A stretch of 12,929 nt of DNA from an uncultured Sphingobium sp. (GTDB lineage Bacteria > Pseudomonadota > Alphaproteobacteria > Sphingomonadales > Sphingomonadaceae). Of the stretch, positions 1 to 7,289 are shown piece after piece (within the stretch, counting starts at the first letter, position 1; the number at the start of each line of letters is the position of its first letter). Location of the stretch: the NCBI GenBank assembly GCA_913773715.1, contig CAJYHD010000820.1, forward strand, positions 1 to 12,929, in the 5' to 3' direction. The notes below the pieces were generated by a model. It saw only the letters and a list, made by a program, of their open reading frames with translations. It had not been told where the DNA came from and searched no databases. A program made the position numbers and the translations under genes.

Positions 1-12
1 CGGCGATGGAGA

Positions 13-549
13 TTACATGCGGAAGCGGATCGTTCCGCCGATGGTGCGCGGATCGCTGGGGGTCCCCACGATCAGACCGGAATTGCCCGCCTGGATCGTC
101 AGGTTCTGGATGTAATCGGCGTCGAGCAGGTTGCGTGCCCAGACGATCAGCTCCAGCCCGTTCGCGAAGCGGTAGCCGATATTGGCGTTGGTCAGGTTGT
201 AGCCGCGGATATAGGTGAAACGCGACAGGCTGGGGTCGCCGTTGAAGCCGCTGCGCGAGGCGGTGTCGACATGGACGAAGACCTGTCCGTTACCCACGGC
301 CCGCTCATAATCCAGCCCGGCGGTGATCGCGAAGCGCGGCAACGAAGCGAGGCGGCGGCCGGTCAGGCTGCACCGCGTGGTAGCGGCGGTCTGCACTTCC
401 AGCGGACACGGGCCGGCGGGGTAGTTGGTGTATTCGCCGTCCGAAAAGGCGAAGCTGGTGCGCGCACTCAGCCCCGGCAGGATCAGCGCGGTCACGTCCG
501 CCTCGATCCCCTTCACCGTCACTTGCGGAATGTTGGAAAGGTATGGCAC
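13..549 (-). pseudogene. TonB-dependent receptor, C-terminal remnant (5' truncated)
   Basis: This is the last ~178 codons of an outer-membrane TonB-dependent receptor, a 22-strand beta barrel that takes up siderophores or other ligands with TonB energy. Seen in the sequence: alternating barrel strands, the segment NIPQVTVKGIEADV typical of the mid/late barrel, a Cys pair in the extracellular-loop region (PAGPCPLE ... TTRCSLTG), and the C-terminal pattern LELIVWARNLLDADYIQ followed by PRTIGGTIRFRM and a TAA stop. Family members are usually 700-900 residues, so the signal peptide, plug and most of the barrel are missing. The receptor-like sequence stops at about 540-549, where a resolvase begins on the other strand; upstream codons in this frame are only the antisense of that resolvase. 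The GTG at 547-549 is merely the first start codon in frame, not a real start. The protein ends in Met rather than the usual aromatic residue. The remnant is presumably non-functional. Confidence 0.85.
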
Positions 550-1109
550 GCGTATTCGCCTACTGTCGCGTCAGCACAATCGAGCAGACACACGAGAACC
601 AGGTGCACGAGATAAAGGCCGCTGGCTTTGACATCGAGGAACGGCGAGTGTTTGAAGAGACGGTGTCGGGCTCGATCCCGGCCATGGAACGCCAAACCTT
701 CCGCAAGCTCATCGACAAGCTAGATTGGGATGACGTGCTTGTTGTCACTAAGCTTGATCGACTCGGTCGCAACGCCATGGATGTTCGCGCGACTGTTGAG
801 CGGCTGGCTGAGATGCAGGTGCGTGTTCATTGTCTGGCGCTTGGTGGCGTCGATCTAACCTCCGCTGCCGGCAAAATGACGATGGGCGTGATTGCCGCTG
901 TAGCCGAGTTCGAACGAGACCTGCTTGTGGAGCGAACCCAAGCCGGCTTGGCGCGCGCGAAAGCCGAAGGGAAAAAGCTTGGACGTCCTTCTAGTTTGAC
1001 CGCCGAACAGCAAGACCTTGTGAAGCAAAGCCGCGCACAAGGTGCATCTTTGGGGAGCCTGGCGAAGCAGCTTGGGGTCAGCAGGTCGGCTATTCAGCGG
1101 GTCAGTTGA
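543..1109 (+). CDS. Serine recombinase (resolvase/invertase family)
   Basis: This 188-residue small serine recombinase cuts and rejoins DNA at paired recombination sites; relatives resolve transposon cointegrates, plasmid multimers or invert segments. Visible motifs are YCRVST at residues 7-12, with S11 as the predicted nucleophile and R9 beside it; KLDRLGR at 70-76, with the catalytic arginines R73 and R76; and AEFERDLLVERTQAGLARAK at 121-140, leading into the E helix. A C-terminal helix-turn-helix follows GRPSS (about 148-187, ending in LGVSRSAIQRV). Length and domain order are those of a complete resolvase. The ATG at 543 is preceded by GGAAAGG, which lies in the truncated receptor, so the gene begins at the junction and leaves no dedicated promoter region; any promoter must lie antisense within the receptor remnant. 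No transposase or Tn3-type terminal repeat is visible, so the element it belonged to is unknown. Confidence 0.93.
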   Translation: MARVFAYCRVSTIEQTHENQVHEIKAAGFDIEERRVFEETVSGSIPAMERQTFRKLIDKLDWDDVLVVTKLDRLGRNAMDVRATVERLAEMQVRVHCLALGGVDLTSAAGKMTMGVIAAVAEFERDLLVERTQAGLARAKAEGKKLGRPSSLTAEQQDLVKQSRAQGASLGSLAKQLGVSRSAIQRVS

Positions 1110-1177
1110 GTCCGGAAGATAATAAACTCATCGCACTTCGCTCGACTAGGGACTCCCGCAAACTGCATGAGAGTCGA

Positions 1178-1195
1178 TGGGAAGGGCAATTCCCA
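1178..1195. repeat. Short hairpin (6-bp stem) downstream of the resolvase
   Basis: TGGGAA and TTCCCA are perfect inverted repeats around a 6-nt loop, about 70 bp after the resolvase stop. No T-run follows on either strand, so a terminator role is not supported. It may simply be a chance dyad in the gap between the convergent resolvase and diguanylate cyclase genes. Confidence 0.3.
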
Positions 1196-1215
1196 CCTTA
1201 ATATCTCAGGCAAAT

Positions 1216-1254
1216 CCAGCACGGCTGATTATTAATTGTCGTGCGAGGTGCTGG
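1216..1254. repeat. Overlapping inverted repeats between resolvase and GGDEF gene
   Basis: The left arm CCAGCAC (1216-1222) pairs with GTGCTGG (1248-1254). The overlapping GCACG (1219-1223) can instead pair with CGTGC (1240-1244). The two stems exclude each other because they share the left arm. The loop is AT-rich (GATTATTAATTGTC). It lies in the ~170-bp gap between two convergent genes, so it could be an end-of-transcript structure, a recombinase binding site or chance. No poly-T tract follows. Confidence 0.35.
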
Positions 1255-1282
1255 GGCGTCGGCCTTGTCAAATATTCTCTTT

Positions 1283-2269
1283 TCAGTCGTGACGAAAGCT
1301 ACGGGAGGACCGAGACGATCTTTTAGCCGCGTACAGCGCAGTGTCGGCACGGACGAACAACTCCTCGGGATCGTAAGAAAACGGATCGAATGAGTGAGCG
1401 ATCCCGCTTGTAGCGCCCACCGTGAATACGTGCCCTCGCCAAGATATCGGCGCACGGACCTTGCCTAGAAAACGTGTCACTTGCATCTCGATTGAACGTC
1501 GCGACACATGCGCACCGATCACCACCGCGAATTCATCGCCACCGATCCGAGAGATAAGCAGAGCGTCAGGGAAGTGCGCCGCTAGCCGGTCAGCAAATGC
1601 TCGCAGACAACTATCACCGGCCGAATGGCCAATACGATCGTTGATGCCCTTGAAATCGTCTAGGTCAAAAAGGACGAGGGCGCCGAGGGGCACTAAGGGG
1701 AGTGCCGGGCCGCGCCTATTGAGAAAGCTGCTTTCGTACACAGTGCGACTTGCCAGGCCGGTGAGCGCATCTTTCTCGGCGAGACGCCGTAGCTCCTCAG
1801 AGCGTGACTTCTCCTCTGTAATATCCTGTTTCAACCCATGCAGAACAGGCTCCCCGCGCATATTGTCGTTCATCTCGGCGGTTATCCGCATCCACCGCAT
1901 GTCGCCTGTTGCCCGAATGATCTGAGCATCGAGAGTAAAAGTTCCCCGCGTCGCGATCGCCTGCGCACGAAGCCGCTCCAAAGCGACGCGAGACTCATCA
2001 GTGTACATTTGCACCGTTTGCCGTCGCTCTGGGACCACATCAGAAGGTAGTCCAAAGAGATCATAGACGACCGGACTCCACGTTAGGCGATCGTCTGACA
2101 GATTACAGGACCAAACGCCGATCCGTGCCATCGCCATGGCGCGTTCAACCAAAGAGTCCTGCATTCTGGCGGTATTGTATCCAAACGTGCTTGGCGAAGC
2201 TTCGCCGCCCGTTTGTGATGCCTCGTGGAATTGCTGAATGCATATCGACATGTTTTTTGGTGTACGCAT
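1283..2269 (-). CDS. PAS-GGDEF diguanylate cyclase
   Basis: This is a 328-residue predicted cytoplasmic enzyme that joins two GTP into cyclic di-GMP. Residues ~45-155 form a PAS_3-like sensor (IGVWSCNLSDDRLTWSP near 50-66; GDMRWMRI and HGLKQDITEEK near the end). Residues ~160-320 form the GGDEF domain: DALTGLASR at 167-175, the metal-binding FDLDDFKGIND at 201-211, GHSAGD at 214-219, and an intact signature RIGGDEF at 241-247, so catalysis is likely. The RxxD inhibitory site normally five residues before GGDEF is absent (PDAL there), so product feedback through that site is not expected. No signal peptide or membrane segment is seen. The start is ATG at 2267-2269, with AAAGG abutting it; ATG at 2249-2251 (Met7) or Met36 are alternatives. 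The gene is isolated and convergent with the resolvase. The ligand of the PAS domain is unknown. Confidence 0.9.
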   Translation of the reverse strand: MRTPKNMSICIQQFHEASQTGGEASPSTFGYNTARMQDSLVERAMAMARIGVWSCNLSDDRLTWSPVVYDLFGLPSDVVPERRQTVQMYTDESRVALERLRAQAIATRGTFTLDAQIIRATGDMRWMRITAEMNDNMRGEPVLHGLKQDITEEKSRSEELRRLAEKDALTGLASRTVYESSFLNRRGPALPLVPLGALVLFDLDDFKGINDRIGHSAGDSCLRAFADRLAAHFPDALLISRIGGDEFAVVIGAHVSRRSIEMQVTRFLGKVRAPISWRGHVFTVGATSGIAHSFDPFSYDPEELFVRADTALYAAKRSSRSSRSFRHD

Positions 2270-2467
2270 CCTTTGTTAAGAGACGGTATTTCACCTAATA
2301 GGTTCACGCTCTGCTTCGTTATAGACCAGCGCTGTACCGGAGCGTGGACATCAATGACGTCTCACGCCGTTCACGAAAAGCCGCTTGTCGTTCGGCCGCC
2401 GAGAGCACCGGCACTCCGACGCTAAGGAAAAAGCACCATGAGACGCTTTCGCGTGCTCGCGAGTACA

Positions 2468-2487
2468 GGCATTTGGGCCCATTTGCC
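2468..2487. repeat. Interrupted palindrome, possible operator
   Basis: GGCA-TT-TGGGCCCA-TT-TGCC: an 8-bp perfect core palindrome flanked symmetrically by GGCA and TGCC, with only the TT/TT spacers unpaired. It sits in the non-coding stretch about 200 bp upstream of the PAS-GGDEF start and 130 bp upstream of the ATG at 2620. The symmetry would suit a dimeric regulator, but no promoter is recognised beside it. Confidence 0.3.
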
Positions 2488-2568
2488 ACAGGCTTGCAGT
2501 GGCGGACCTTGGATGCGATAGGCGTCCTAGGGTGTCCGTCACGTGGTAGTGCTGACGGGCAGGCATTC

Positions 2569-2590
2569 ACGCTGGTCGGGCCGCCAGCGT
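2569..2590. repeat. Hairpin, 7-bp stem, ahead of the transporter cluster
   Basis: ACGCTGG (2569-2575) and CCAGCGT (2584-2590) pair perfectly around an 8-nt GC-rich loop, 30 nt before the ATG at 2620. No T-run follows. If the transporter transcript starts upstream, this would be a leader hairpin; its function is unknown. Confidence 0.3.
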
Positions 2591-2619
2591 AGATCAGACT
2601 GTGTCCGGATAGGACTACC

Positions 2620-3048
2620 ATGCACCACGCCCATGCGCATCCCAGCGCCATCAGCCGTTTTGTCGAAGGTCAATCATCTGTCGGGATAGTGCTTGACCCG
2701 ATTGTCCTCACGATGATGGCGAGCGTGACGCGGGCGCTCACCCTGGCAGAATCTGCGTCGACCCGGCCGCTCGTGACCGCACTGCGCCGATCTGCTGTGC
2801 GGTCTCGAGCCGGCTGTACACAAGCAAATCAGGCTATTAGCGACGACAGTGATCGGAATAGCGAATGCGGCTGTGCCGCTCCTGGACTTGTCCGGCAACA
2901 TTTTGTTTCCGCCAATCGCTTTGCATGCGCCGGTAGGGCGGATGATCTGCAAGTTCGTCGCAGGTCCGAGTTGCTTATGGGCTTCGCCGGCTCATTTTCG
3001 GCAAAGAAGAACATCATTGGCAACCATTGGGGTAGGACGTTAGCATGA
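2620..3048 (+). CDS. Doubtful hypothetical protein or decayed gene leading the transporter operon
   Basis: A 142-codon ORF starting with ATG at 2620, after an AGGA about 6 nt upstream, and ending in TGA at 3046-3048, so that it overlaps the DUF389 start as ATGA. The overlap repeats the junction style of the genes that follow, which is the main argument for it being real. Against it: the product (MHHAHAHPSAISRF... to ...NIIGNHWGRTLA) matches no family I recognise, has no clear membrane segment or domain, and its composition is like out-of-frame translation. A competing plus frame across ~2780-3043 encodes a more hydrophobic segment (LLATTVIGIANAAVPLLDL), so the region may be a frameshifted former gene. 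Its function is unknown. Confidence 0.3.
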   Translation: MHHAHAHPSAISRFVEGQSSVGIVLDPIVLTMMASVTRALTLAESASTRPLVTALRRSAVRSRAGCTQANQAISDDSDRNSECGCAAPGLVRQHFVSANRFACAGRADDLQVRRRSELLMGFAGSFSAKKNIIGNHWGRTLA

Positions 3049-4609
3049 CCGGATTGGTGGAGCGCTCAGCCGGTGTACGCAGTGGCGTGATCACCGGAAT
3101 GGGTCGGCTGGCTCTCTATCGCTGGTGGCGAAGCCACGTCGTCGATCCGATCGATCATCAGGCGGTCGTCACGCGAATCGTCGAAGAGAGCGGCTGGTCG
3201 CCCCGCTATGCCTTCATGACCATGATGTCCGCTGGCATTGCGGTCCTGGGTCTGCTGCTATCCTCACCGGCAGTGGTGATCGGTGCCATGCTGATCTCGC
3301 CGCTTATGAACCCCATCCTTGGCTTTGGCTTTAGCCTTGCCCTGTTCGACTTTGCAGAGATGCGGCGATCGATGCTGGCGCTAGCCATCGGGTCGTTCGC
3401 CGCCGTTGCTTTCACGGCTCTGATCGTCACGGTTTCCCCTTTGCAGGCGCCGACCGCCGAGATTGTCGCGCGCACGCGGCCCAATCTGTTTGATCTGTGC
3501 GTGGCGCTTTTCGCCGCGCTGGCCGGCAGCTTCGCAATTATCCGGGGCCGCGGGGACACAATCGTTGGCGTAGCGATCGCGACGGCCCTGATGCCTCCGC
3601 TTGCCGTCGTCGGCTATGGCTCGCAACCTGGAATCTGCCCGTGCTGGGCGGCTCGCTGGCGCTGTTCGTCACTAACTTCATCACCATTGCTCTCTCGGCG
3701 ATGATAATGGCCCGATACTATGGCTTTGGGCATCACCTTTCCAGCCGGCAGAGCTGGGCGCAGACGGGCATGCTTCTGCTGGTCTTCGCGACCATGGCGG
3801 TTCCGCTCGGCTTGTCGCTCAACCGCATCGCGCGCGAGGCTGTGACGGTGTCGCAGACAAGGTCGCTCCTGAGCGAGCGCTTCGGCAGCGACGCGCGCGT
3901 GACACAGCTCGAAGTCAAGTTTGACCGCGATCCGATTGTTGTGCGTTCGGTCGTCATTACGCCGCGCAACAAAACGCAGAATTCCGCCGTTCTGCAAAAA
4001 GCGCTAGCGCGTACTTTGGGCCGTCCGGTTCGGCTCGACATTGATCAGGTGCTGCTCGAGGCCGGTGCCGATGCGCTTGACGCCCAACGTGAAGAGCTCA
4101 GGCAAGCCGGTGATCCGTCAAACCTGGAATCGCAGCGCATCAATGCTCTGACGCGCATGATCGCGCTCATCACCGGCGTCTCACCTGATGACGTGACGAT
4201 CGATCGCGATCATCACCGGGCCACGGCCGCCGCCGCACCGCTACCAGGCGCGACCGTCGCCACTTACCGCATCCTGGAAGCACGTGCCGCCGCCAACGCC
4301 GACGGGTGGAGCGTGGCGGTAGTGCCCCCGCAAGGGCAACTTCCAGAGATCGCCTTCGCAGATAATGTCGATACCCTAGACGATGCGGCGCGCTCCGCGG
4401 TGATGACATCCGCCTGGGCCGCGCAACGCTGGAACGTGCCCGTTCTTGCAGTTCCAGGGCTACCGGGAGAGCCGGCACCGCCGCGGCCAACCCTGTCGCA
4501 GCGACGGGCGCTGGCGATCGCCGCTCTGCTTGCTCCGCAGCGTATCGGGGCGGCGCCTGCGCCCAGTGAAGGACAGCGCTTCAGATTGTCTACAAGCGTG
4601 GCGCCATGA
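3045..4609 (+). pseudogene. DUF389 membrane protein, frameshifted
   Basis: This is a DUF389 (TIGR00341-like) inner-membrane protein of unknown biochemical role. The first frame (from ATG 3045, after a TAGGA box) gives residues 1-192 with the family hallmarks GAMLISPLMNPILG (80-93) and GVAIATALMPPLAVVGYG (175-192). It then runs out of frame and stops at 3702-3704. The conserved continuation, LATWNLPVLGGSLALFVTNF, is in the next frame from 3620 and continues to TGA 4607-4609. One missing base at 3620/3621 explains it exactly (GGC-TCG where GGC-CTC is expected); restored, the protein would be 521 residues, with an N-terminal cytosolic part, several helices between ~57 and ~275, and a long soluble C-terminal domain. 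No slippery heptamer is present. The rest of the second half is intact and undecayed, so this is either a recent mutation or a sequencing error. It overlaps the antiporter gene by ATGA. Confidence 0.88.
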
Positions 4610-5883
4610 TCGCCGGACTGGCTCTGACGCCGTTCGATGCCGCGGCGATCCTGATCGTGCTCGCCGCGGTGCTGGGGTACGTCAATTACCGCTTCCTGAA
4701 GCTGCCGTCTTCCATAGGACTGACCGTGATGGGCGCGATCGCCTCACTGCTCGTCGTGGCGCTGGACCGTTTGCTGCCAGGCGCCGATTTCGCCAGCGAC
4801 ATCGTGCACTTCATCGCCGGCATAGACTTCCATACCACCTTGATGGACGGCATGCTGTCGTTCCTTCTGTTCGCGGGCGCGCTGCACGTCGACTGGCACG
4901 AATTGCGGCGGGGGCGCTGGCCGATCATCGTCCTCAGCACGATCGGCGTCGCTTTTTCCACGGCGCTTGTCGGCGGTGGATTCCTGCTTCTGTCACGAGC
5001 GGTCGGGTTCGGTCTGCCGGCGATCTGGTGCTTCGTCTTCGGAGCCCTCATCAGTCCGACCGACCCGGTATCGGTAATGGGCGTGCTCAAGCGCGCGAAC
5101 GTCTCGCCAGCACTCGAGGCGACAGTCGCGGGCGAGAGCCTGTTCAACGACGGCGTGGGCGTCGTCATCTTCACGATCCTGCTCGCATCCGCGCTATCAG
5201 GGGACGCCTTCTCGATCGCACATGCAGCACAGCTGTTCGCGATCGAAGCGGGCGGCGGCATCGTGCTCGGCCTGATCATAGGCTGGATCGCGTTCCGGAT
5301 GATGCGCTCGATAGACGACTACAAGGTGGAGGTGCTAATAAGCCTGGCTGTCGTGATGGGCGGATATGCCATCACGCGTCCGCTGCACGCAAGCGGTCCG
5401 GTCGCCATGGCGGTCGCTGGCCTGATCATCGGCAACGCCGGAGTCGCTCACGCGATGAGCGACATGACGCGCGATTACCTGCACAAATTTTGGGATCTGA
5501 TAGACGATATCCTCAACACCGTGCTGTTCCTGCTGATCGGGCTGGAAGTGGTGACGATCCCGGGCGATCTACGGCTGGTGATCCTCGGCGCCGCCGCGAT
5601 CCCACTGGCGCTCGTTGCGCGATCTCTGTCGGTGCTATTGCCCCTGCGAGCCATCCGTCCAAACCATCGTTACGGCCTGGTCGCTCCAGTGACGCTGATT
5701 TGGGGCGGCTTGCGCGGCGGCATCTCTATCGCGCTAGCCCTCGGACTTGCGGATAGCCCCGCACGCTCGGTGATCCTCGCGGCGACCTATGTGGTGGTCC
5801 TGTTCTCGGTGGTGGTGCAAGGTGGAACAATCAAGCGCGTGCTGGAGCGGCTCGCGGCAGCGAAGCCGGAGGAAACCACATGA
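4606..5883 (+). CDS. CPA1-family Na+/H+ antiporter (NhaP-like)
   Basis: This 425-residue inner-membrane antiporter is predicted to exchange Na+ or K+ for protons, supporting pH and salt homeostasis. About 12 hydrophobic segments cover residues 10-405. Signature motifs are SPTDPVSVMGV at 150-160; GESLFNDGVGVVIF at 176-189, whose Asn-Asp pair (N181-D182) is the CPA1 ion-binding signature of electroneutral exchangers; FLLIGLE at 308-314; and GGLRGGISIALAL with conserved R370. The long cytosolic C-terminal tail of some NhaP proteins is absent, as in short bacterial members. ATG 4606 overlaps the preceding stop (ATGA); its own ribosome site is weak, so translation probably depends on upstream ribosomes, which makes the DUF389 frameshift potentially polar. 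It ends in an ATGA overlap with the DUF2254 gene. Ion preference cannot be read from the sequence. Confidence 0.93.
   Translation: MIAGLALTPFDAAAILIVLAAVLGYVNYRFLKLPSSIGLTVMGAIASLLVVALDRLLPGADFASDIVHFIAGIDFHTTLMDGMLSFLLFAGALHVDWHELRRGRWPIIVLSTIGVAFSTALVGGGFLLLSRAVGFGLPAIWCFVFGALISPTDPVSVMGVLKRANVSPALEATVAGESLFNDGVGVVIFTILLASALSGDAFSIAHAAQLFAIEAGGGIVLGLIIGWIAFRMMRSIDDYKVEVLISLAVVMGGYAITRPLHASGPVAMAVAGLIIGNAGVAHAMSDMTRDYLHKFWDLIDDILNTVLFLLIGLEVVTIPGDLRLVILGAAAIPLALVARSLSVLLPLRAIRPNHRYGLVAPVTLIWGGLRGGISIALALGLADSPARSVILAATYVVVLFSVVVQGGTIKRVLERLAAAKPEETT
5868..5873 (+). promoter_or_regulatory. Ribosome binding site of the DUF2254 gene
   Basis: GGAGGA ends 6 nt before ATG 5880, fixing that start. 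It lies inside the 3' end of the antiporter gene. Confidence 0.8.
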
Positions 5884-7289
5884 GAGCGCGCCTTCTAAGG
5901 CTGTCGAACGACCTGCAAGAGAGTTACTGGTTCGTCCCGACGATCATGGCGGTGGGCGCGCTGCTGCTGGCGCTGGCGATGGTCTATGTCGACAGTCACT
6001 TCGGCTCGACATGGATGGACGGACTGCCCTGGCTCTATGCCGCGCGGCCCGATGGCGCGAGGAGCCTGCTGTCCTCGATCGGCGGATCGATGATCGGGGT
6101 GGCTGGCACCACGTTCTCGGTGACCATCGCGGCGGTTGTCTATGCGTCGGGCCAGTACGGCCCTCGCCTGCTCAGCAACTTCATGTCGGACCGCGGCAAC
6201 CAGGTGACGCTGGGTACTTTCATCGCCACCTTCGTCTATTCGCTGGTGGTGCTGCGCACGATCCGTTCGGCCGGGGAAAGCGGCGTGGGAGCGCCCGCCT
6301 TCGTCCCGCAATTGGCGCTGCTGGTGGCGCTGATCCTGGTGCTGTGCTCAATCGCGGTTCTGATCTTCTTCATCCACCACGTGCCCATGAAGATCCACAT
6401 CAACAACGTCATCGAACGGATCGGTGATCGCTTGATCGAGGAGATCGACGAGCGGTTCCCGGTGTTCGTCGGCAAACCTCTTCGCGAGACCGCCAACGAT
6501 CCGCGCATCCCTTCGGCTTTTCGCGAGAACGCCAATCTTGCGGACTACGAGCGACGCGCGCCGGTCCGATCCAGGCACAACGGCTACATCCAACTGATCG
6601 ATGAGAGCACCCTGCTGAACGCGGCGCGCGATCACGGCCTCATCGTGCGGCTGCAATACCAGTCGGGCGATTTTGCGCACAAGGGCAGCGTGCTGCTGGA
6701 AGCCTGGCCTGCCGATCGGTGCGATGAAGATGCGGCGAAATCCCTGCGCGGTGCTTTCGCGCTCGGCTCGCGACGTACCGCGATCCAGGACTTGCGCTTC
6801 CTGATCGACGAACTCGTCGAGATCGCCGCCCGTGCACTGTCACCCGGCGTCAACGATCCGTTCACCGCCAACAGCTGCCTCGACTGGCTTGGCGCAGCGC
6901 TGGCGGACCTGTCGCGGCGCGACCTTCCTTCGCGCTTGCGCGCCGACGACACCGAGGCTCTGCGTGTCATCGCTCATCCAGTCACCTTCGCAGGTTTCGT
7001 CGATCGGGCGTTCGGTGCGCTGGCGCAGTATGCCAGCGCGGACATGATCGCAGGCAAGCGCTTTCTCAACGCGCTCGGGGATGTGGCGCTCAGTTGCGAT
7101 GATCCCGGCCGGATCGCAACGCTGAGCCAACAAGCCCGCGAGTTCCGTGCCTTGGCCGAAGGCGCGCTTGCTGGCGCCTGCCGCGACGCGTTGCTGGCCC
7201 GGGCCGATGACCTGCTCCGGGCATTGGTCGAGCCCGACTACAAACGCCGGCTGCGCGATGGCGCTGCATGGCTTGGAGGTACCGCGTGA
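5880..7289 (+). CDS. DUF2254 family membrane protein
   Basis: A 469-residue protein of the DUF2254 family, whose biochemical role is not established. Seen: an N-terminal membrane part with four helices at about residues 17-37, 64-90, 109-127 and 141-165, including the family-typical GSMIGVAGTTFSVTIAAVVY followed by ASGQYGPRLL (69-98). A soluble C-terminal region of ~300 residues follows, containing the conserved RALSPGVNDPFTA stretch near 318-330. The start ATG 5880 has a strong Shine-Dalgarno and overlaps the antiporter stop (ATGA). The stop TGA 7287-7289 overlaps the next start as GTGA. Its place between an antiporter and further permeases suggests an accessory or channel-like role in ion handling, but that is inference. 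The length is normal and no damage is visible. Confidence 0.93.
   Translation: MRARLLRLSNDLQESYWFVPTIMAVGALLLALAMVYVDSHFGSTWMDGLPWLYAARPDGARSLLSSIGGSMIGVAGTTFSVTIAAVVYASGQYGPRLLSNFMSDRGNQVTLGTFIATFVYSLVVLRTIRSAGESGVGAPAFVPQLALLVALILVLCSIAVLIFFIHHVPMKIHINNVIERIGDRLIEEIDERFPVFVGKPLRETANDPRIPSAFRENANLADYERRAPVRSRHNGYIQLIDESTLLNAARDHGLIVRLQYQSGDFAHKGSVLLEAWPADRCDEDAAKSLRGAFALGSRRTAIQDLRFLIDELVEIAARALSPGVNDPFTANSCLDWLGAALADLSRRDLPSRLRADDTEALRVIAHPVTFAGFVDRAFGALAQYASADMIAGKRFLNALGDVALSCDDPGRIATLSQQAREFRALAEGALAGACRDALLARADDLLRALVEPDYKRRLRDGAAWLGGTA
7275..7279 (+). promoter_or_regulatory. Ribosome binding site deciding the GTG start at 7286
   Basis: GGAGG with a 6-nt spacer to GTG 7286. The alternative ATG at 7268 lies upstream of this box and has no comparable site, so GTG 7286, overlapping the preceding TGA as GTGA, is preferred. 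Confidence 0.8.

Larger units (their letters stand above)
2270..2619. other. Gene-poor stretch upstream of the diguanylate cyclase
   Basis: About 350 bp with no ORF that looks like a real protein in any frame. It should contain the promoter of the minus-strand PAS-GGDEF gene near 2270-2340, but no clear -35/-10 pair with proper spacing was found. A 27-codon ORF (ATG 2438-2440, stop 2519-2521) follows a fair AAGGA, but the peptide is unrecognised. The stretch also holds the two dyads listed separately. Confidence 0.5.

Noticed and set aside
271..615. Plus-strand ORFs across the receptor remnant
   Set aside because: Antisense shadows of the receptor reading frame; composition is Arg/Gly-rich with no family resemblance.
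2344..2592. 82-codon plus ORF and overlapping minus ORFs in the gene-poor stretch
   Set aside because: Low-information basic peptides without ribosome sites, domains or coding bias.
3612..3630. Programmed ribosomal frameshift in the DUF389 gene
   Set aside because: No slippery heptamer or adjacent strong hairpin is visible; a missing single base explains the switch exactly.
4446..5756. Long 436-codon ORF in another plus frame
   Set aside because: It overlaps the antiporter gene almost entirely, is very rich in Arg and Pro/Ala and has no domain; it is a shadow frame of GC-rich coding DNA.
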